Of a DNA stretch of 64,000 nt, positions 36,396 through 46,464 are shown piece after piece. The stretch's first letter is position 1, and every line of letters starts with the position of its first letter. A model generated the notes under the pieces. It did not search any database and was not told the origin of the DNA. It saw nothing but the letters and a program-made list of their open reading frames with translations. The DNA is from Candidatus Rifleibacteriota bacterium (GTDB lineage: Bacteria > Muiribacteriota > Ozemobacteria > Ozemobacterales > Ozemobacteraceae): assembly GCA_012517355.1 (NCBI GenBank), contig JAAYVD010000154.1:90899-154898 (forward strand). The letters are read 5' to 3'. A program made the translations under genes and the position numbers.

Positions 36396-38909
36396 ATGAG
36401 TATCAGGCAAACGCGCCTATCCCTCCTTCTAGCCATCCTTTGTTTGTGCGCGGTTTCTGTTTCGGCCGCCCCGCTCCTCCGGGTCACTTTCCTCAATGTC
36501 GGCCAGGGTGATGCCATCCTGATCCGTACCGCCGAGAAGACCATCCTGCTCGACGCCGGCGACGACCGGGCCAACGCGGCCAACGGGGTCATCATCCCCT
36601 ACCTGAAACGCGAAGGCATCACCAAGATCGACACCTGCATCATCAGCCATCCCCACCGCGACCATTTCGGCGGGTTCATCGACCTGCTGCCGGTCGTTCC
36701 CATCGGCGAGTTCCAGTTCTCCTCCGACACGCTCGGTTCCGGCGATCCCGAAGAGAGCAGCTCCGATGCGCTGCTCTACATGCGCATGTATGAACAGATC
36801 AAGGCCAAGAACATCCCCTACAACAAGGTCCTGAACGGTTCGACCCTCGACTGGGGCAAGGGCATCAAGGTCGAGGTCATCCACGCCGACGAAACCCCCC
36901 GCACCCCCAGCCAACCCCCGCGCCTCGTCCAGCGCGGCGAAGTGGTGAAAAGCACCGCCAACGAGCAGTCGCTGATCTTCCGGGCCACCGCGGGAAAGAT
37001 CAGCTACCTCTTCACCGGCGATGCCGAAAAGGGCGCGGAAAGCCGGGCCATCGACCTGTTCCGCGACAAGCTCGCCTGCACCGTCCTGAAGTCGGGCCAC
37101 CACGGCAGCAAGACTTCTTCCGGATACCCCCTCCTCGACCTCGCCAAGCCCACCTACGGGGTCATCTCGGTCGGCGCCAAGAATTCATTCGGCCACCCGA
37201 ACAAGGAAACCCTCGACAAATACGCTTTCTACAAGATGAAAGTGTTCCGCACCGACCAGGACGGCACCGTCGACAGCTACACCGACGGCAAGACCATCCA
37301 GTTCGTCAGCAACCAGAGCGCCCTCGCCATCACCAAGCAGCCTCAGATCATTTCCCTGACCGCCAATTCCGCAACCATCCAGTGGTCCACCAACAAGAAC
37401 TCGAACTCCACAGTCCGCTATGGCACCTCCGACCTCACGTCCGAAAAAGCCCTCGACCCCTTCGTCACGCTCCACACCCTTACCCTGACCGGCCTGCGGC
37501 CGAGCACCACCTACAAGTTCCAGGTGGTTTCCCAGGATGAACGACAGCCTGACCAGGTCGTGACCGCCGACGGCACGCTCACCACCGCCGCCGGGTCCGG
37601 GGTCGCCCAGCCCAAGATCGCCGGCATGGGCACCAACGCCAAGAACATCTACATCCGCCGCCCCTTCTCGGTGCAGGTCGATGTGAAGAACCCCGCCAAG
37701 GAGCCCCAGAAGGGTTACTCCCTGGCCCTCTACCACTCCTGCATGGACAACGCCAACCTCCTCGGCACGGCCGAGGTCGCCGTGAAGGCCAAGGGCAGCG
37801 GGTCCTTCCAGTTCCCCGTCGAACTGAACTGGCTCGGCAAGGTCGAGCTGATCGCGGTTCTCTTCCAGGGCAAGGAGATCATCGATACCTCCTCCATCGC
37901 CATCGAAGTGTTCCCCAAGAACATCCTGGTCGATTGCGCCCACGGTAACATCGACTACTACACCGGCAAGTTCGCCGGCATGCGCATGGACCTCTTCAAC
38001 CATCTGGGCTTCTCGCTCAAGAGCGCGAGCAAGGCCTTCACCGCCGAAAGCCTCGACGGAGCCTTCGGGGTGATCATGACCGCCCCCAAGCAACCCTATG
38101 CCGCCGACGAGATCGCCGCCCTCAAGAACTTCATGAACAAGGGCGGTTCGGTCATGATGTTCCTGCACGCCGACTACAAGAACCTTTCCAACCCCCAGCA
38201 CTTCAATGCCGTCCTCCAGGCGCTCGGCAGCGGCATCCGGTTCAATGACGACGAGTTCTGCGATCCCACCAACAATATCGGGGCCCCCTTCCGGGCCTGG
38301 ATCGAGACCTTCCCCTCGCCCATCATCCAGGGGGTTCCCAAGTTGCTGGTCCGCAGCTGCTGCTCGCTGGTCAACGCCAAAATGACCGGCCTGAAGGCCG
38401 ACAAGGATCTCCATCTCCTGGCGGTCGGCGATGACGACTGCTACAACCTCGATCTCGACGGCCTGAACGACTGCTGGTTCTATGCCTCCAATACCCCCCG
38501 GCTGCCGATCCCGGTCGTGGCCGTCGAAGATCTGGGCATGGGCCGGGTGGCCTGCCTCGGGGAAGCCCTCTACGATGACCGCCTCTACGCCGACGCCAAC
38601 ATCCAGACCCCCCTCTTCATCAGGCAGATCGTCGCCTGGCTGTCCCTCAGCCGGGAGAAATCCCTGCGCCACCTGCTGGCCAGCCTCGAAGACCTCGACC
38701 GGGTCGATGACGCCGACGCCCGGGCCACCCGGTTTGAAGGATTGCGCTCCGCGGCTCATGAGTTGATGCAGCAATACGTCGAACAGGGCTGCGCCGACGA
38801 TGCCCTGGCCACCTTCCAGGAATTCTCCGGGTCCGCCGTGAAGAACCTGGAAAAAGACCTCCGCGACACCCTCCGCTTCCGGGAACTCCACCAGGAGGAA
38901 ACCCGCTAG
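36396..38909 (+). CDS. Secreted metallo-beta-lactamase-fold protein fused to FN3, Ig-like and glutamine-amidotransferase-like domains
   Basis: The 837-residue protein has a signal peptide (about residues 1-23). A ComEC/Rec2-type metallo-beta-lactamase domain follows (about 25-300): LNVGQGDAILI, the HPHRDH metal motif, FTGDAEKG, and SGHHGSKTSS. A fibronectin type III domain comes next (about 315-405), then a beta-sandwich resembling CARDB (about 410-505). The final domain (about 505-760) has NILVDCAHGN and LKNFMNKGGSVMMFLHADY, like the class-I-glutamine-amidotransferase-like fold of GldG/DUF4350 proteins. Unlike ComEC it has no channel domain. Metal ligands are kept, so hydrolysis of a phosphodiester is plausible, but the substrate is unknown. 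AAGGAG precedes the ATG. Confidence 0.82.
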   Translation: MSIRQTRLSLLLAILCLCAVSVSAAPLLRVTFLNVGQGDAILIRTAEKTILLDAGDDRANAANGVIIPYLKREGITKIDTCIISHPHRDHFGGFIDLLPVVPIGEFQFSSDTLGSGDPEESSSDALLYMRMYEQIKAKNIPYNKVLNGSTLDWGKGIKVEVIHADETPRTPSQPPRLVQRGEVVKSTANEQSLIFRATAGKISYLFTGDAEKGAESRAIDLFRDKLACTVLKSGHHGSKTSSGYPLLDLAKPTYGVISVGAKNSFGHPNKETLDKYAFYKMKVFRTDQDGTVDSYTDGKTIQFVSNQSALAITKQPQIISLTANSATIQWSTNKNSNSTVRYGTSDLTSEKALDPFVTLHTLTLTGLRPSTTYKFQVVSQDERQPDQVVTADGTLTTAAGSGVAQPKIAGMGTNAKNIYIRRPFSVQVDVKNPAKEPQKGYSLALYHSCMDNANLLGTAEVAVKAKGSGSFQFPVELNWLGKVELIAVLFQGKEIIDTSSIAIEVFPKNILVDCAHGNIDYYTGKFAGMRMDLFNHLGFSLKSASKAFTAESLDGAFGVIMTAPKQPYAADEIAALKNFMNKGGSVMMFLHADYKNLSNPQHFNAVLQALGSGIRFNDDEFCDPTNNIGAPFRAWIETFPSPIIQGVPKLLVRSCCSLVNAKMTGLKADKDLHLLAVGDDDCYNLDLDGLNDCWFYASNTPRLPIPVVAVEDLGMGRVACLGEALYDDRLYADANIQTPLFIRQIVAWLSLSREKSLRHLLASLEDLDRVDDADARATRFEGLRSAAHELMQQYVEQGCADDALATFQEFSGSAVKNLEKDLRDTLRFRELHQEETR

Positions 38910-38933
38910 CCCGCCTTCCTCGCCCGTTTTCAA

Positions 38934-38969
38934 CCGAAACCCCCACGGCTTTTGCCGTGGGGGTTTCGG
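38934..38969. terminator. Bidirectional intrinsic terminator
   Basis: Perfect 16-pair stem with a TTTT loop between convergent genes ending at 38,909 (+) and 39,033 (-). Confidence 0.85.
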
Positions 38970-39032
38970 TCAAGCCAGGACTGGAGAAGGGAGAGCAGAG
39001 CAGGGGGCCACCACCCGGGAGCCGGCCTCCCC

Positions 39033-41516
39033 CTACTTCGAGGGTTCCGGGGCTTCGGGGGTCTCGCCCACTGAGTCCGCGGGCGCATCGCCAGGGGCGG
39101 GGTCATCGTCCTTGGGGGATGGATCCGGCGCAGGAAGGGCGGTTCCCTCGGGGGGAGCAGCGGGGGAACCGGGGGAGGCGTTGGCCCCGGCCGCCAGTTC
39201 CTCCTGAACCTCGAGAACGAAGTTGGTGAGCATGCGCCGCAGTTCCTCGGACACCATCGACAGGTGCTTGGTGATCTTGGCCATCTCGTTGATCTGGTCT
39301 TTCTGGGTCTTGATCGAAGTGAGAACCTGATCGACCTCGCTGTTGGTCGTCTTGGTGGTCAGTGACAGGTCTTCGATCGACATGCTGATCGATTCGATGT
39401 TCCGGCTCTGTTCGGCGCTCGACTTGCTGATGTCCTGGACCTGCACGTTGACGCTTTCGGAAGCCATGCCGATCTCGTCGAGGAGGGCACCGGCGCGGTT
39501 GATGATGCCGACCCCTTCCTGGACCTTTTCCTTGCCCTGGTTCATCTCGTCGACGGCCTTGTTGGTCTTGTGCTGGATCTCGCTGATCAGGCCGCCGATC
39601 TCCTCGGCCGCCTTGGCGCTCTGCTCGGCCAGTTTCTTGACGTTTTCGGCCACGACGACGAAGCCCTTGCCCTGTTCTCCGGCCCGGGCGGCTTCGATGG
39701 CGGCGTTCAGGGCCAGCAGGTTGGTCTGCCGGGAAATGGCCGTGATGGTCAGGACGATCTTGCCGATCCGGCGTGACTGGGACTTCAGTTCCTCGAGAAC
39801 GCGCGAGGAATCACCGACGGCGCGCTCGATGCCCTTGATGGTGGTGGAGGCCTCACGCACGGATTCCATGCCCTGGGTGGCCTTCAACCTGTTCTGAACG
39901 GACTCCTCGAAGGCCCGGCTCGACCGTTTCGCCACCAACTGCGCATTGGCGGAAATCTCTTCGATCGCCGCGGCCGTCTTTTCCAGAGTCAAGGCGGATT
40001 CCTTCGAGGCCTTGGTGATCCGCTGGGTGTTGCCCAGGATCTTCTGGATGGAATCGTTCTCGTGGGCGGTGGCGTCGGAAATCTGCTGAGACATGGAGAA
40101 CAACCGGTTGATGACGTCCTGGATCTGCAACAACAGCTTCTGGATGTAGGCGATGAACTTGTTGAACCGCTCCGAGACCTCGGACATCTCGTCCTTGCCG
40201 AGCACCGAGATGCGCTTGGTCAGGTCGCCGCGGCCGCGCGAGATCTCCTCCAGCCCTTTGGAAACCACCTGGATCGAGGCGACGACGCCCCGGATGACGG
40301 CCATGGTCACGACGGTCATGATGATCAGGCCGAAGATGATCAGGAACATCGAGAACTGTTGGGCCTTGTCCAGGGCGTTCATCATGCCCTTGGTGTCGAC
40401 GTAGGTCAGAAGCACCCAGGAAGTGCCGCGGATGGGAACAGTGCCGATGAACATGTTCGCGTCTTCCCCCTCCAGGAACCGGCCGAAGACCGCACTGCTC
40501 TGCATGATTTTCTCGGCGTTGTCCTGGAGATCGAGATCGCCGGTGTTGAGGTAGATGTTGGTCTGGGGGTTCAGGATCATGTCCCGATTGGCATGGGCCA
40601 GGTAGAAACCGTTCTGGGTGGGGTCGGAGGTGACGATGGCGGCCTTCCCGCCAATGGCTTCCATGACGGAGGGAACGACATTCAACAGGTTGTCGAGACT
40701 GACCCCGATCAACACCACACCGAGCAGTTTCCCATCCGAAATCACCGGCGTGCCCATATACAGCACCCGTTCGGCATCGGCCGCCGGCTCTTCGGTCGGG
40801 GCTCCCTGCCCTGACTCTTCCGGCGGCGACTCCTCTCCCTCTCCTCCGGTGCCTTCCCCTCCTTCCGAGGTCGGGGCCGCTTCGGCACCACCTTCGCCGT
40901 CCCCGGCCGGGGGCTGCTCCGCCTTCGGGGATGCAGCCCCAGGGGCCGCGGCGGGCGCGGAAGCGGCCGGCCCCTCCAACGGGGGCTCGACCGCCCAGAC
41001 GACCGGGGACTGGTAGGAGGAATCAGCAGTCATGGAGCCGATCTCCATCGCCGCCCTGAATGGCTCGAACGGCCCCGAGGCCAGGGGGAGTTCCCGGGCG
41101 TTCCGGCCCAGACGAAGAAGGGTTTTCCCATCGACCCCCAGCACCGCGATCTCGAAGACCTCGGAGACGTTATCCCCTTCCGGGCGGGTCAACCCGACCA
41201 CCGGGGAACGGAATGCCCGGCTCCATTGGGCAATGACGTCCTTGGCATCAGGGCGCTGCAGGTTCCAGGAAAGGAACTGGGTGGTGGCGTCGAGCCCCGC
41301 CACGTACCGGCAGGTTTTGCGGAACCGGTCCAGGTAGCCCTCCACCCGGGCGGATTCGGAAACGAGAAGCGACTGCACCTGCAACGGGATCTGAGACTTG
41401 ACCGTCTCGCGGATCTTGCCGGAGGTGAACAGGTTCAGGATCAGCAGGACGATCGACACCAGGACCATGGTGATGAACAGCCTGGTCTTGATCTTCAGGT
41501 TGGCGAGAATGTCCAC
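39033..41516 (-). CDS. Methyl-accepting chemotaxis protein with low-complexity insert in the sensor domain
   Basis: It is a membrane chemoreceptor that signals to CheA. The 827-residue protein has an N-terminal span (about residues 12-30), a dCache-like periplasmic domain, a second span (about 395-415), HAMP (about 415-470) and the methyl-accepting helical bundle. The bundle contains the canonical hairpin tip ([23 protein letters not shown], near residue 640). Within the sensor domain about 70 residues (about 180-250) are an Ala/Glu/Gly/Pro-rich acidic insert. The C-terminus is Pro/Ala-rich and lacks a CheR-binding pentapeptide. The start is GTG at 41516 with GGAGGG six bases ahead. It lies 35 bases behind amiC in the same direction. 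Confidence 0.92.
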   Translation of the reverse strand: MDILANLKIKTRLFITMVLVSIVLLILNLFTSGKIRETVKSQIPLQVQSLLVSESARVEGYLDRFRKTCRYVAGLDATTQFLSWNLQRPDAKDVIAQWSRAFRSPVVGLTRPEGDNVSEVFEIAVLGVDGKTLLRLGRNARELPLASGPFEPFRAAMEIGSMTADSSYQSPVVWAVEPPLEGPAASAPAAAPGAASPKAEQPPAGDGEGGAEAAPTSEGGEGTGGEGEESPPEESGQGAPTEEPAADAERVLYMGTPVISDGKLLGVVLIGVSLDNLLNVVPSVMEAIGGKAAIVTSDPTQNGFYLAHANRDMILNPQTNIYLNTGDLDLQDNAEKIMQSSAVFGRFLEGEDANMFIGTVPIRGTSWVLLTYVDTKGMMNALDKAQQFSMFLIIFGLIIMTVVTMAVIRGVVASIQVVSKGLEEISRGRGDLTKRISVLGKDEMSEVSERFNKFIAYIQKLLLQIQDVINRLFSMSQQISDATAHENDSIQKILGNTQRITKASKESALTLEKTAAAIEEISANAQLVAKRSSRAFEESVQNRLKATQGMESVREASTTIKGIERAVGDSSRVLEELKSQSRRIGKIVLTITAISRQTNLLALNAAIEAARAGEQGKGFVVVAENVKKLAEQSAKAAEEIGGLISEIQHKTNKAVDEMNQGKEKVQEGVGIINRAGALLDEIGMASESVNVQVQDISKSSAEQSRNIESISMSIEDLSLTTKTTNSEVDQVLTSIKTQKDQINEMAKITKHLSMVSEELRRMLTNFVLEVQEELAAGANASPGSPAAPPEGTALPAPDPSPKDDDPAPGDAPADSVGETPEAPEPSK

Positions 41517-41551
41517 TTCAGCCCTCCACCCACCGAAGCCGCGTCAGAAGG

Positions 41552-42985
41552 TCACTTCCCTGGAATCCGGATGGTTTCTCCGACTTTCAGTTTCCGGTTT
41601 TGACTGAAGCCGTTCACTTCGCAGAACACCCCCTTGGCCACCTTGAACCGGGCGACCAGCTTGGGGATGGTGTCACCCTTCTGGACCGTGTAGGGCCGAC
41701 TGTTGGCCAGAAGGGTCTTCCGGCGTTCCCTGGCCTTCCGCGCCCGCTCCTCCTGGGCTTTTCGGGCCGCCTCAACCTGGCTGACATACTGGACATACGA
41801 AGCATCGACCCCGGGCAGAACCTGGCTTTCCAGGAAATCGGCGATCCCCTGGTAGACCCCCTGGGCCAACCGCGTCTGGGCGTTGGGGTTGCGCAGGTAG
41901 GAGGCATCGACGAGGTTGGAGGTATACCCAAGTTCGACCAGGGCCGAAGGCATGGCCAGTGAATGCAGCACCTTGAAGCCCGCGCGCCGCACCCCGCGCG
42001 ACTGCAGGCCAGGAACGGCCACCGCCAGGCGGCTTTCGAGCCGCTGAGCCAGTTGGGAACTGCGGAACATGATCTCGGCCTGTTTCTGCACGATGTCCCG
42101 TTTGACGATCTGCGCCACCGGCCCCTGGCCGACCCCGCCCACCGCGTCCTGCTGGTTCTCGGTCTCGGCCACCAGGCGGTCGGCCTCCCCGACGGCGCCC
42201 TTGGGCGATTCGTAGTAAACCTCGATACCCTGGATCCGGCGCGCGTGGTTGAAGTTGACGTGCACGCTCACGAACACGTCCGCCCCGAGCTGCTCGGCAA
42301 TCTGCCGGCGCCGCTCCAGCGGGATGATGTAATCCCCGGTGCGGGTGATGATGGCCCGGTAGCGGGGATCGCGGTCGAAAAAGGTCTTGATGAGGTTGGC
42401 CATGGCCAACACGTAGGTCTTTTCCACGATCCCGTTCGCCCTGGTCCCGGGGTCTTCGCCGCCGTGCCCCGGGTCGAGGACCACGATCTTCACGTTGCCG
42501 GCCTTGAGGCGACTGATCTCCTGTTGCTCCAACTGGCGTCTGGCCAGCTGCTGCTGGGGAGGTTCGGTCAGGAAGACCACGATGCGATCAGCCTTCGCGT
42601 CGCTGCGTGGCAGGACGAAGGTGCGTTGGCTCACCCCGGCTCCCGGCCGGAAAAAGATCCGGACGCCCCCGTCACTCCGGGCCTGGACGTTCAGCACCTG
42701 GACGAATGCGTTGTTCAAGGGGTAGCGCTCACGCCCCGGCCGGAAAAGACACCCTTCGATGTCGAAGAACACCGTGCCGTCGCTCAGGGTGCCCAGGGGG
42801 GTCACCTTCGGAGGAGCGCTGAGGTCGAAGACGATCTGGGCTTCCTCGGGGCTCTGCCAGAACCGGATGTCCGTAATCCGACAATCGGTCTGGGCCCGGG
42901 CGACGGGCAGGAAAAACCCAAACCCGACCAGGAGGATCAGGGACGCGAGCAGGAGTCGACAAACGGGAAAGTGGAGTGTTTTCAT
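41552..42985 (-). CDS. N-acetylmuramoyl-L-alanine amidase, AMIN-Amidase_3-LysM
   Basis: It cleaves the bond between muramic acid and the peptide stem of peptidoglycan in the periplasm, needed for daughter-cell separation. The 477-residue protein has a signal peptide (about residues 1-31), an AMIN localisation domain (about 35-130), and an Amidase_3 domain (about 165-395). The zinc ligands are His in LDPGHGGED, Glu in GIVEKTYVL and His in FVSVHVNFNH, and the catalytic Glu is in SALVELGYTSN. A charged linker and a C-terminal LysM domain (RPYTVQKGDTIPKLV) follow. The set matches AmiC-type enzymes, with LysM added. An extended -10 box lies about 70 bases upstream. Confidence 0.94.
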   Translation of the reverse strand: MKTLHFPVCRLLLASLILLVGFGFFLPVARAQTDCRITDIRFWQSPEEAQIVFDLSAPPKVTPLGTLSDGTVFFDIEGCLFRPGRERYPLNNAFVQVLNVQARSDGGVRIFFRPGAGVSQRTFVLPRSDAKADRIVVFLTEPPQQQLARRQLEQQEISRLKAGNVKIVVLDPGHGGEDPGTRANGIVEKTYVLAMANLIKTFFDRDPRYRAIITRTGDYIIPLERRRQIAEQLGADVFVSVHVNFNHARRIQGIEVYYESPKGAVGEADRLVAETENQQDAVGGVGQGPVAQIVKRDIVQKQAEIMFRSSQLAQRLESRLAVAVPGLQSRGVRRAGFKVLHSLAMPSALVELGYTSNLVDASYLRNPNAQTRLAQGVYQGIADFLESQVLPGVDASYVQYVSQVEAARKAQEERARKARERRKTLLANSRPYTVQKGDTIPKLVARFKVAKGVFCEVNGFSQNRKLKVGETIRIPGK

Positions 42986-43053
42986 GGCCTTTGCACCAAG
43001 AAGGGCTCGGTCTGGGAATGGGTAGGAACGATTTGGGTGGTATTTGCGCGGGA

Positions 43054-43062
43054 AGTATACCA
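43054..43062 (-). promoter_or_regulatory. Extended -10 promoter of the amidase-chemoreceptor operon
   Basis: Minus strand TGG-TATACT (43062-43054). No clear -35 box is seen at 16 or 17 bases. Confidence 0.5.
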
Positions 43063-43161
43063 GATGAGAACGATCCCTGAGAAGAGGGTCTGGACTATCT
43101 ATCGGCTTCCGGGAAGGAGACTTCCACTCCCCAACGGGAACCCACCGGAGCCCTATTCCGG

Positions 43162-43839
43162 TCAGGCGAATGGGCAGTTCTGGGCCAGGGCCTGCCGGAG
43201 GCGCGAGAGGTATTCCTCCCTGGGAATCTCCCGGGCTCCGAGGCTGGCGGTGTGGGGTGAAATGACCTGGGAGTCGAACAAGGTAAATCCTCTCCTCTGG
43301 AGATGTTCCAGCAGGACAGCCAATGCCAGGGTCGAGGCATTGGAGACCCGTGAAAACATCGATTCTCCAGCGAACAGCCCACCCACCACCACCCCATACA
43401 CTCCACCGACCAGGCGGTCTTCCAGCCAACACTCGACGCTGTGGGCGTGCCCCAGGTCGTGCAACCGGCTGTAGGCTCGGACGAACGCCGGCGAGATCCA
43501 GGTGGAGCGCCGCCCCGGGGCAGGCCGGGCGCATTCCTTCATCACCGCGGTGAAGGCCTCGTCGAAGGAAAACCGGAAGCCCCCGTTGCGCAGGTATCTG
43601 GCCCGTCGCCGGGAAAGCCGGAAGTCATTGAACTCGATGATGGCCCGGGGATCGGGCGACCACCAGCTGATCGGATCGACGCTCCAGGGGAAGATCCCCT
43701 GCCGGTAGGCAGCCAGCAGGGTCGCGGGCTCGAGGTCTCCCCCCAGGGCCAGCAGGCCGTCTGGATTGGCCAGCCTGGGCTCGGGAAAGCGCCCGGAAGG
43801 GATGAGACGGCCACGACTGTCGATCAGAGGTGCACCCAT
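43162..43839 (-). CDS. aat: Leucyl/phenylalanyl-tRNA--protein transferase
   Basis: It adds Leu or Phe from charged tRNA to the N-terminus of proteins that begin with Arg or Lys, marking them for ClpS/ClpAP degradation. The 225-residue protein has the family motifs GLLALGGDL, YRQGIFPWS, WWSPDPRAI, STWISPAFVRAY, HSVECW, VGGVYGVVVGGLFAGESMFS and FDSQVISPHTASLGA in the expected order. ATG at 43839 is chosen on the length and start of the family; the ribosome-binding site is weak and the frame extends upstream without similarity. It runs in the same direction as the amidase but no shared regulation is evident. Confidence 0.95.
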   Translation of the reverse strand: MGAPLIDSRGRLIPSGRFPEPRLANPDGLLALGGDLEPATLLAAYRQGIFPWSVDPISWWSPDPRAIIEFNDFRLSRRRARYLRNGGFRFSFDEAFTAVMKECARPAPGRRSTWISPAFVRAYSRLHDLGHAHSVECWLEDRLVGGVYGVVVGGLFAGESMFSRVSNASTLALAVLLEHLQRRGFTLFDSQVISPHTASLGAREIPREEYLSRLRQALAQNCPFA

Positions 43840-43987
43840 ACGCCGGCGGCCATGGTAACATACCCTTCCCCTCGGGTCGAGGCGAAGCTTCCTGGCGAGA
43901 CCCAGGATGAAAAGAGGCCCTCCGGGTGCCGCCCCCCTCTGAAGCCTCATGATTCCGGCCTCCAAGCAGGCCCCGTTCAGAGTTTCC

Positions 43988-44016
43988 TTGATAATGCCCA
44001 CGGTTTGTGGTAAGTA
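43988..44016 (+). promoter_or_regulatory. Possible promoter of the rnf operon
   Basis: TTGATA (43988-43993), a 17-base spacer and TAAGTA (44011-44016) with a TGG extension. The -10 match is poor. Confidence 0.4.
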
Positions 44017-44061
44017 CCGGCGGTCCTTTCCTGCCCTGAAGTCACACCCAGGAGAACCGCC

Positions 44062-45414
44062 ATGATGAATACGCGGACCTTCGCGGGGGGCTTGCATCCC
44101 CCTGATCTGAAGACCACCGGCGGGGCGGCCATCGTCACCCTGCCGCCCCCGAAGAAGGTGGTCCTGCCGCTTTCACAGCACATCGGGGCCCCCGGCAAGC
44201 CCCTGGTCGCCGTCGGGGCGACCGTGGAAAAGGGCCAGAAACTGTCTGAACCGGGCGGCTTCGTTTCCGCGCCCGTCCACGCCTCGATCGCCGGCAAGGT
44301 CGTCGCCCTGGGCAATTTCATGCATCCCTTCGGGGTGGCTTCGACCGCGATCGTGATCGAGGGATCGGCCGAACCCGAGAAACCCCTGTCGCCGGTCGCG
44401 GTCGACGGGTTGTCGCTGCCCGACGACGAGATCCGCAAGCGGATCCAGGAGGCCGGCCTGGTGGGAATGGGGGGAGCCACCTTCCCCACCCACGTCAAAC
44501 TCTCGCCGCCCGCCGCCAAGCCCATCGACAGCGTCATCCTCAACGGGGTCGAATGCGAACCCGCCCTGACCGCCGACCACCGGCTGATGCTCGAGGAACC
44601 CGACAAGATCGTCACCGGCCTCAAGCTGATCATGAAGGTGTTGAAGGCCAAGAAGGGCTACATCGGCATCGAGGCCAACAAACCAGATGCCATCCGCCTC
44701 CTCGACGAGAAGGTGAAGGGCGAGGAGAACCTGGCGGTCATCCCGCTCGAGGTCAAATACCCCCAGGGCGGAGAAAAGCAGCTCATCGCCGCCGTTCTCG
44801 GCCGGGAGGTCCCCTCGGGGGGCCTGCCGATGGACGTGGGCGTGGTGGTGCAGAACGTGGCCACCGCCGCGGCCATCCATGACGCCGTGTTCTTCCAGGT
44901 TCCGCTCATCGAACGCGTCGTCACCCTGGCCGGCTCCTGCGTCCAGAAGCCGGGCAACTACCGCGTCCGCCTCGGCACCCCGGTCGCCGATTTCATCGCG
45001 GCGGCCGGCGGCCTGAAGCCCGACATTCCCCTCGCCAAGGTCATCATGGGGGGCCCGATGATGGGCCTCGCCCTGTTCGACCTCAACGTCCCGGTCATCA
45101 AGGGCACCAGTGGGCTCCTGTGCTGGAGCGCCCAGGAAGCTTCGCTCCGCGAGGAGAAGACCTGCATCCGGTGCGGCCGGTGCATCGAGGCCTGCCCCAT
45201 GCACCTGCTCCCCCAGCGGCTGAAATCCCTGGTCGACAAGCAGAAGTGGGCCGATGCCGGCGGCCTGGGGATCCTCGACTGCATGGAATGCGGTTGCTGC
45301 GCCTACACCTGCCCGGCCAACCTCCCGCTCGTCCAGTCCTTCAAGCTTGGCAAGAAGGTCGTGCTGGCCGAGCGGAAGCGGGAAGCCGACGCCCAGAAAC
45401 CCAAGGGGAACTGA
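44062..45414 (+). CDS. rnfC: Rnf electron transport complex subunit C
   Basis: RnfC carries the NAD(H)/FMN site of the Rnf ferredoxin:NAD+ oxidoreductase, a membrane pump. The 450-residue protein starts with the TFAGGLHPPDLK hallmark, a barrel-sandwich hybrid domain, the flavin/NAD domain with GLVGMGGATFPTHVK (about residue 137) and VECEPALTADHRLM, an SLBB-like domain (about 300-360), and two 4Fe-4S motifs, CIRCGRCIEACP (about 370) and CMECGCCAYTCP (about 410). CCAGGAGA precedes the start. It is the first gene of rnfCDGEAB, the order found in clostridia and acetogens rather than the ABCDGE order of proteobacteria. Confidence 0.97.
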   Translation: MMNTRTFAGGLHPPDLKTTGGAAIVTLPPPKKVVLPLSQHIGAPGKPLVAVGATVEKGQKLSEPGGFVSAPVHASIAGKVVALGNFMHPFGVASTAIVIEGSAEPEKPLSPVAVDGLSLPDDEIRKRIQEAGLVGMGGATFPTHVKLSPPAAKPIDSVILNGVECEPALTADHRLMLEEPDKIVTGLKLIMKVLKAKKGYIGIEANKPDAIRLLDEKVKGEENLAVIPLEVKYPQGGEKQLIAAVLGREVPSGGLPMDVGVVVQNVATAAAIHDAVFFQVPLIERVVTLAGSCVQKPGNYRVRLGTPVADFIAAAGGLKPDIPLAKVIMGGPMMGLALFDLNVPVIKGTSGLLCWSAQEASLREEKTCIRCGRCIEACPMHLLPQRLKSLVDKQKWADAGGLGILDCMECGCCAYTCPANLPLVQSFKLGKKVVLAERKREADAQKPKGN

Positions 45415-45417
45415 GCC

Positions 45418-46464
45418 ATGAGTGAAAAGCTGCTCGTCACCGTCGGCCCCCACCATCATGCGCCCGACACCGTCGCCCGCATCATGTGGGAGGTCACCCT
45501 CGCCCTCCTGCCCGCTTTCCTCGTCTCGCTCTACGTGTTCGGTGGCCGCGCGCTGGTGGTCACCGTCTGCGCCGTGCTCGGCGCGGTGGTCGGCGAGGCC
45601 CTGGTCCAGGCCTGCTTTCTGAAGAAGCCCGTCACCCTCGCCGACGGCAGCGCGGTGCTGACCGGCGTGCTGCTGGCCTTTTGCGTGCCGGCCGCCCTCC
45701 CCTGGTGGACCGCCTTCATCGGCGGTTTCGCCGGCATCGTTTTCGGGAAACAGGTCTACGGGGGCCTCGGCCAGAACATCTTCAACCCCGCCCACATCGC
45801 GCGGGCCATCCTCCTGGCCAGTTGGCCGGTCTACATGACCACCTGGCTGAAGCCCGGCGTCGCCGCCGGCCTGACCGGAGCGGTGGACGGCCTGACCGCT
45901 GCCACCCCCCTCGGCCTGATGAAGGAGACGCTGCGGAACCCCGACCTGATGAACACTCTTCAGGCTTCGGGCACCACGGTCCTGCAGTATACCTTCCAGA
46001 CCCTCGACATCGGCTGGAGCAACCTGCTGGTCGGCACCATCGGAGGATCCCTGGGCGAGACCGGCAAGATCGCCCTGCTGCTCGGCGGCATCTTCCTGCT
46101 GGTCCGCAACCACATCAGCTGGCACACCCCGGTCACCATGATGGGAACGGTCTTCCTCGGCGCCCTGATGATCACCAGGGACCCCTCGCTCGCCTTCTTC
46201 CATCTCTTCAGCGGCGGCCTGTTCCTCGGGGCCTTCTTCATGGCCACCGACATGGTCACCACCCCGATGACGAAGACCGGCCACTTGCTGTTCGGGGTGG
46301 GCTGCGGGGCCATCACCCTGCTGATCCGCTTCAAGGGCGGATATCCCGAGGGGGTCTGCTACTCCATCCTCATCATGAACGCCTTCGTCCCGCTCATCGA
46401 CAAGATCACCGTCCCCCACCGGTTCGGCGAGGTCCTGCCCGTCCCCCAGGAGGTGAAGGCATGA
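45418..46464 (+). CDS. rnfD: Rnf electron transport complex subunit D
   Basis: RnfD is a membrane flavoprotein that forms the ion path with RnfG, E and A. The 348-residue protein has about nine spans. The site of covalent FMN is the threonine in DGLTAATPLGLM (about residue 163), matching the family S/D-G-x-T-x-A-T-P-L motif. Other conserved parts are VVVGEAL-like helices, GGLGQNIFNPAHIARA (about 115) and FMATDMVTTP (about 278). It starts three bases after rnfC and overlaps rnfG by four bases. Confidence 0.96.
   Translation: MSEKLLVTVGPHHHAPDTVARIMWEVTLALLPAFLVSLYVFGGRALVVTVCAVLGAVVGEALVQACFLKKPVTLADGSAVLTGVLLAFCVPAALPWWTAFIGGFAGIVFGKQVYGGLGQNIFNPAHIARAILLASWPVYMTTWLKPGVAAGLTGAVDGLTAATPLGLMKETLRNPDLMNTLQASGTTVLQYTFQTLDIGWSNLLVGTIGGSLGETGKIALLLGGIFLLVRNHISWHTPVTMMGTVFLGALMITRDPSLAFFHLFSGGLFLGAFFMATDMVTTPMTKTGHLLFGVGCGAITLLIRFKGGYPEGVCYSILIMNAFVPLIDKITVPHRFGEVLPVPQEVKA

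Noticed and set aside
43840..44061. A tRNA or riboswitch before rnfC
   Set aside because: No cloverleaf or known aptamer core could be drawn; only a weak promoter is supported.
44173..46419. A 748-codon minus-strand open frame antisense to rnfC and rnfD
   Set aside because: It mirrors conserved rnf genes, contains no recognisable domain, and is His/Gly/Asp-rich in the way antisense frames of GC-rich genes are.
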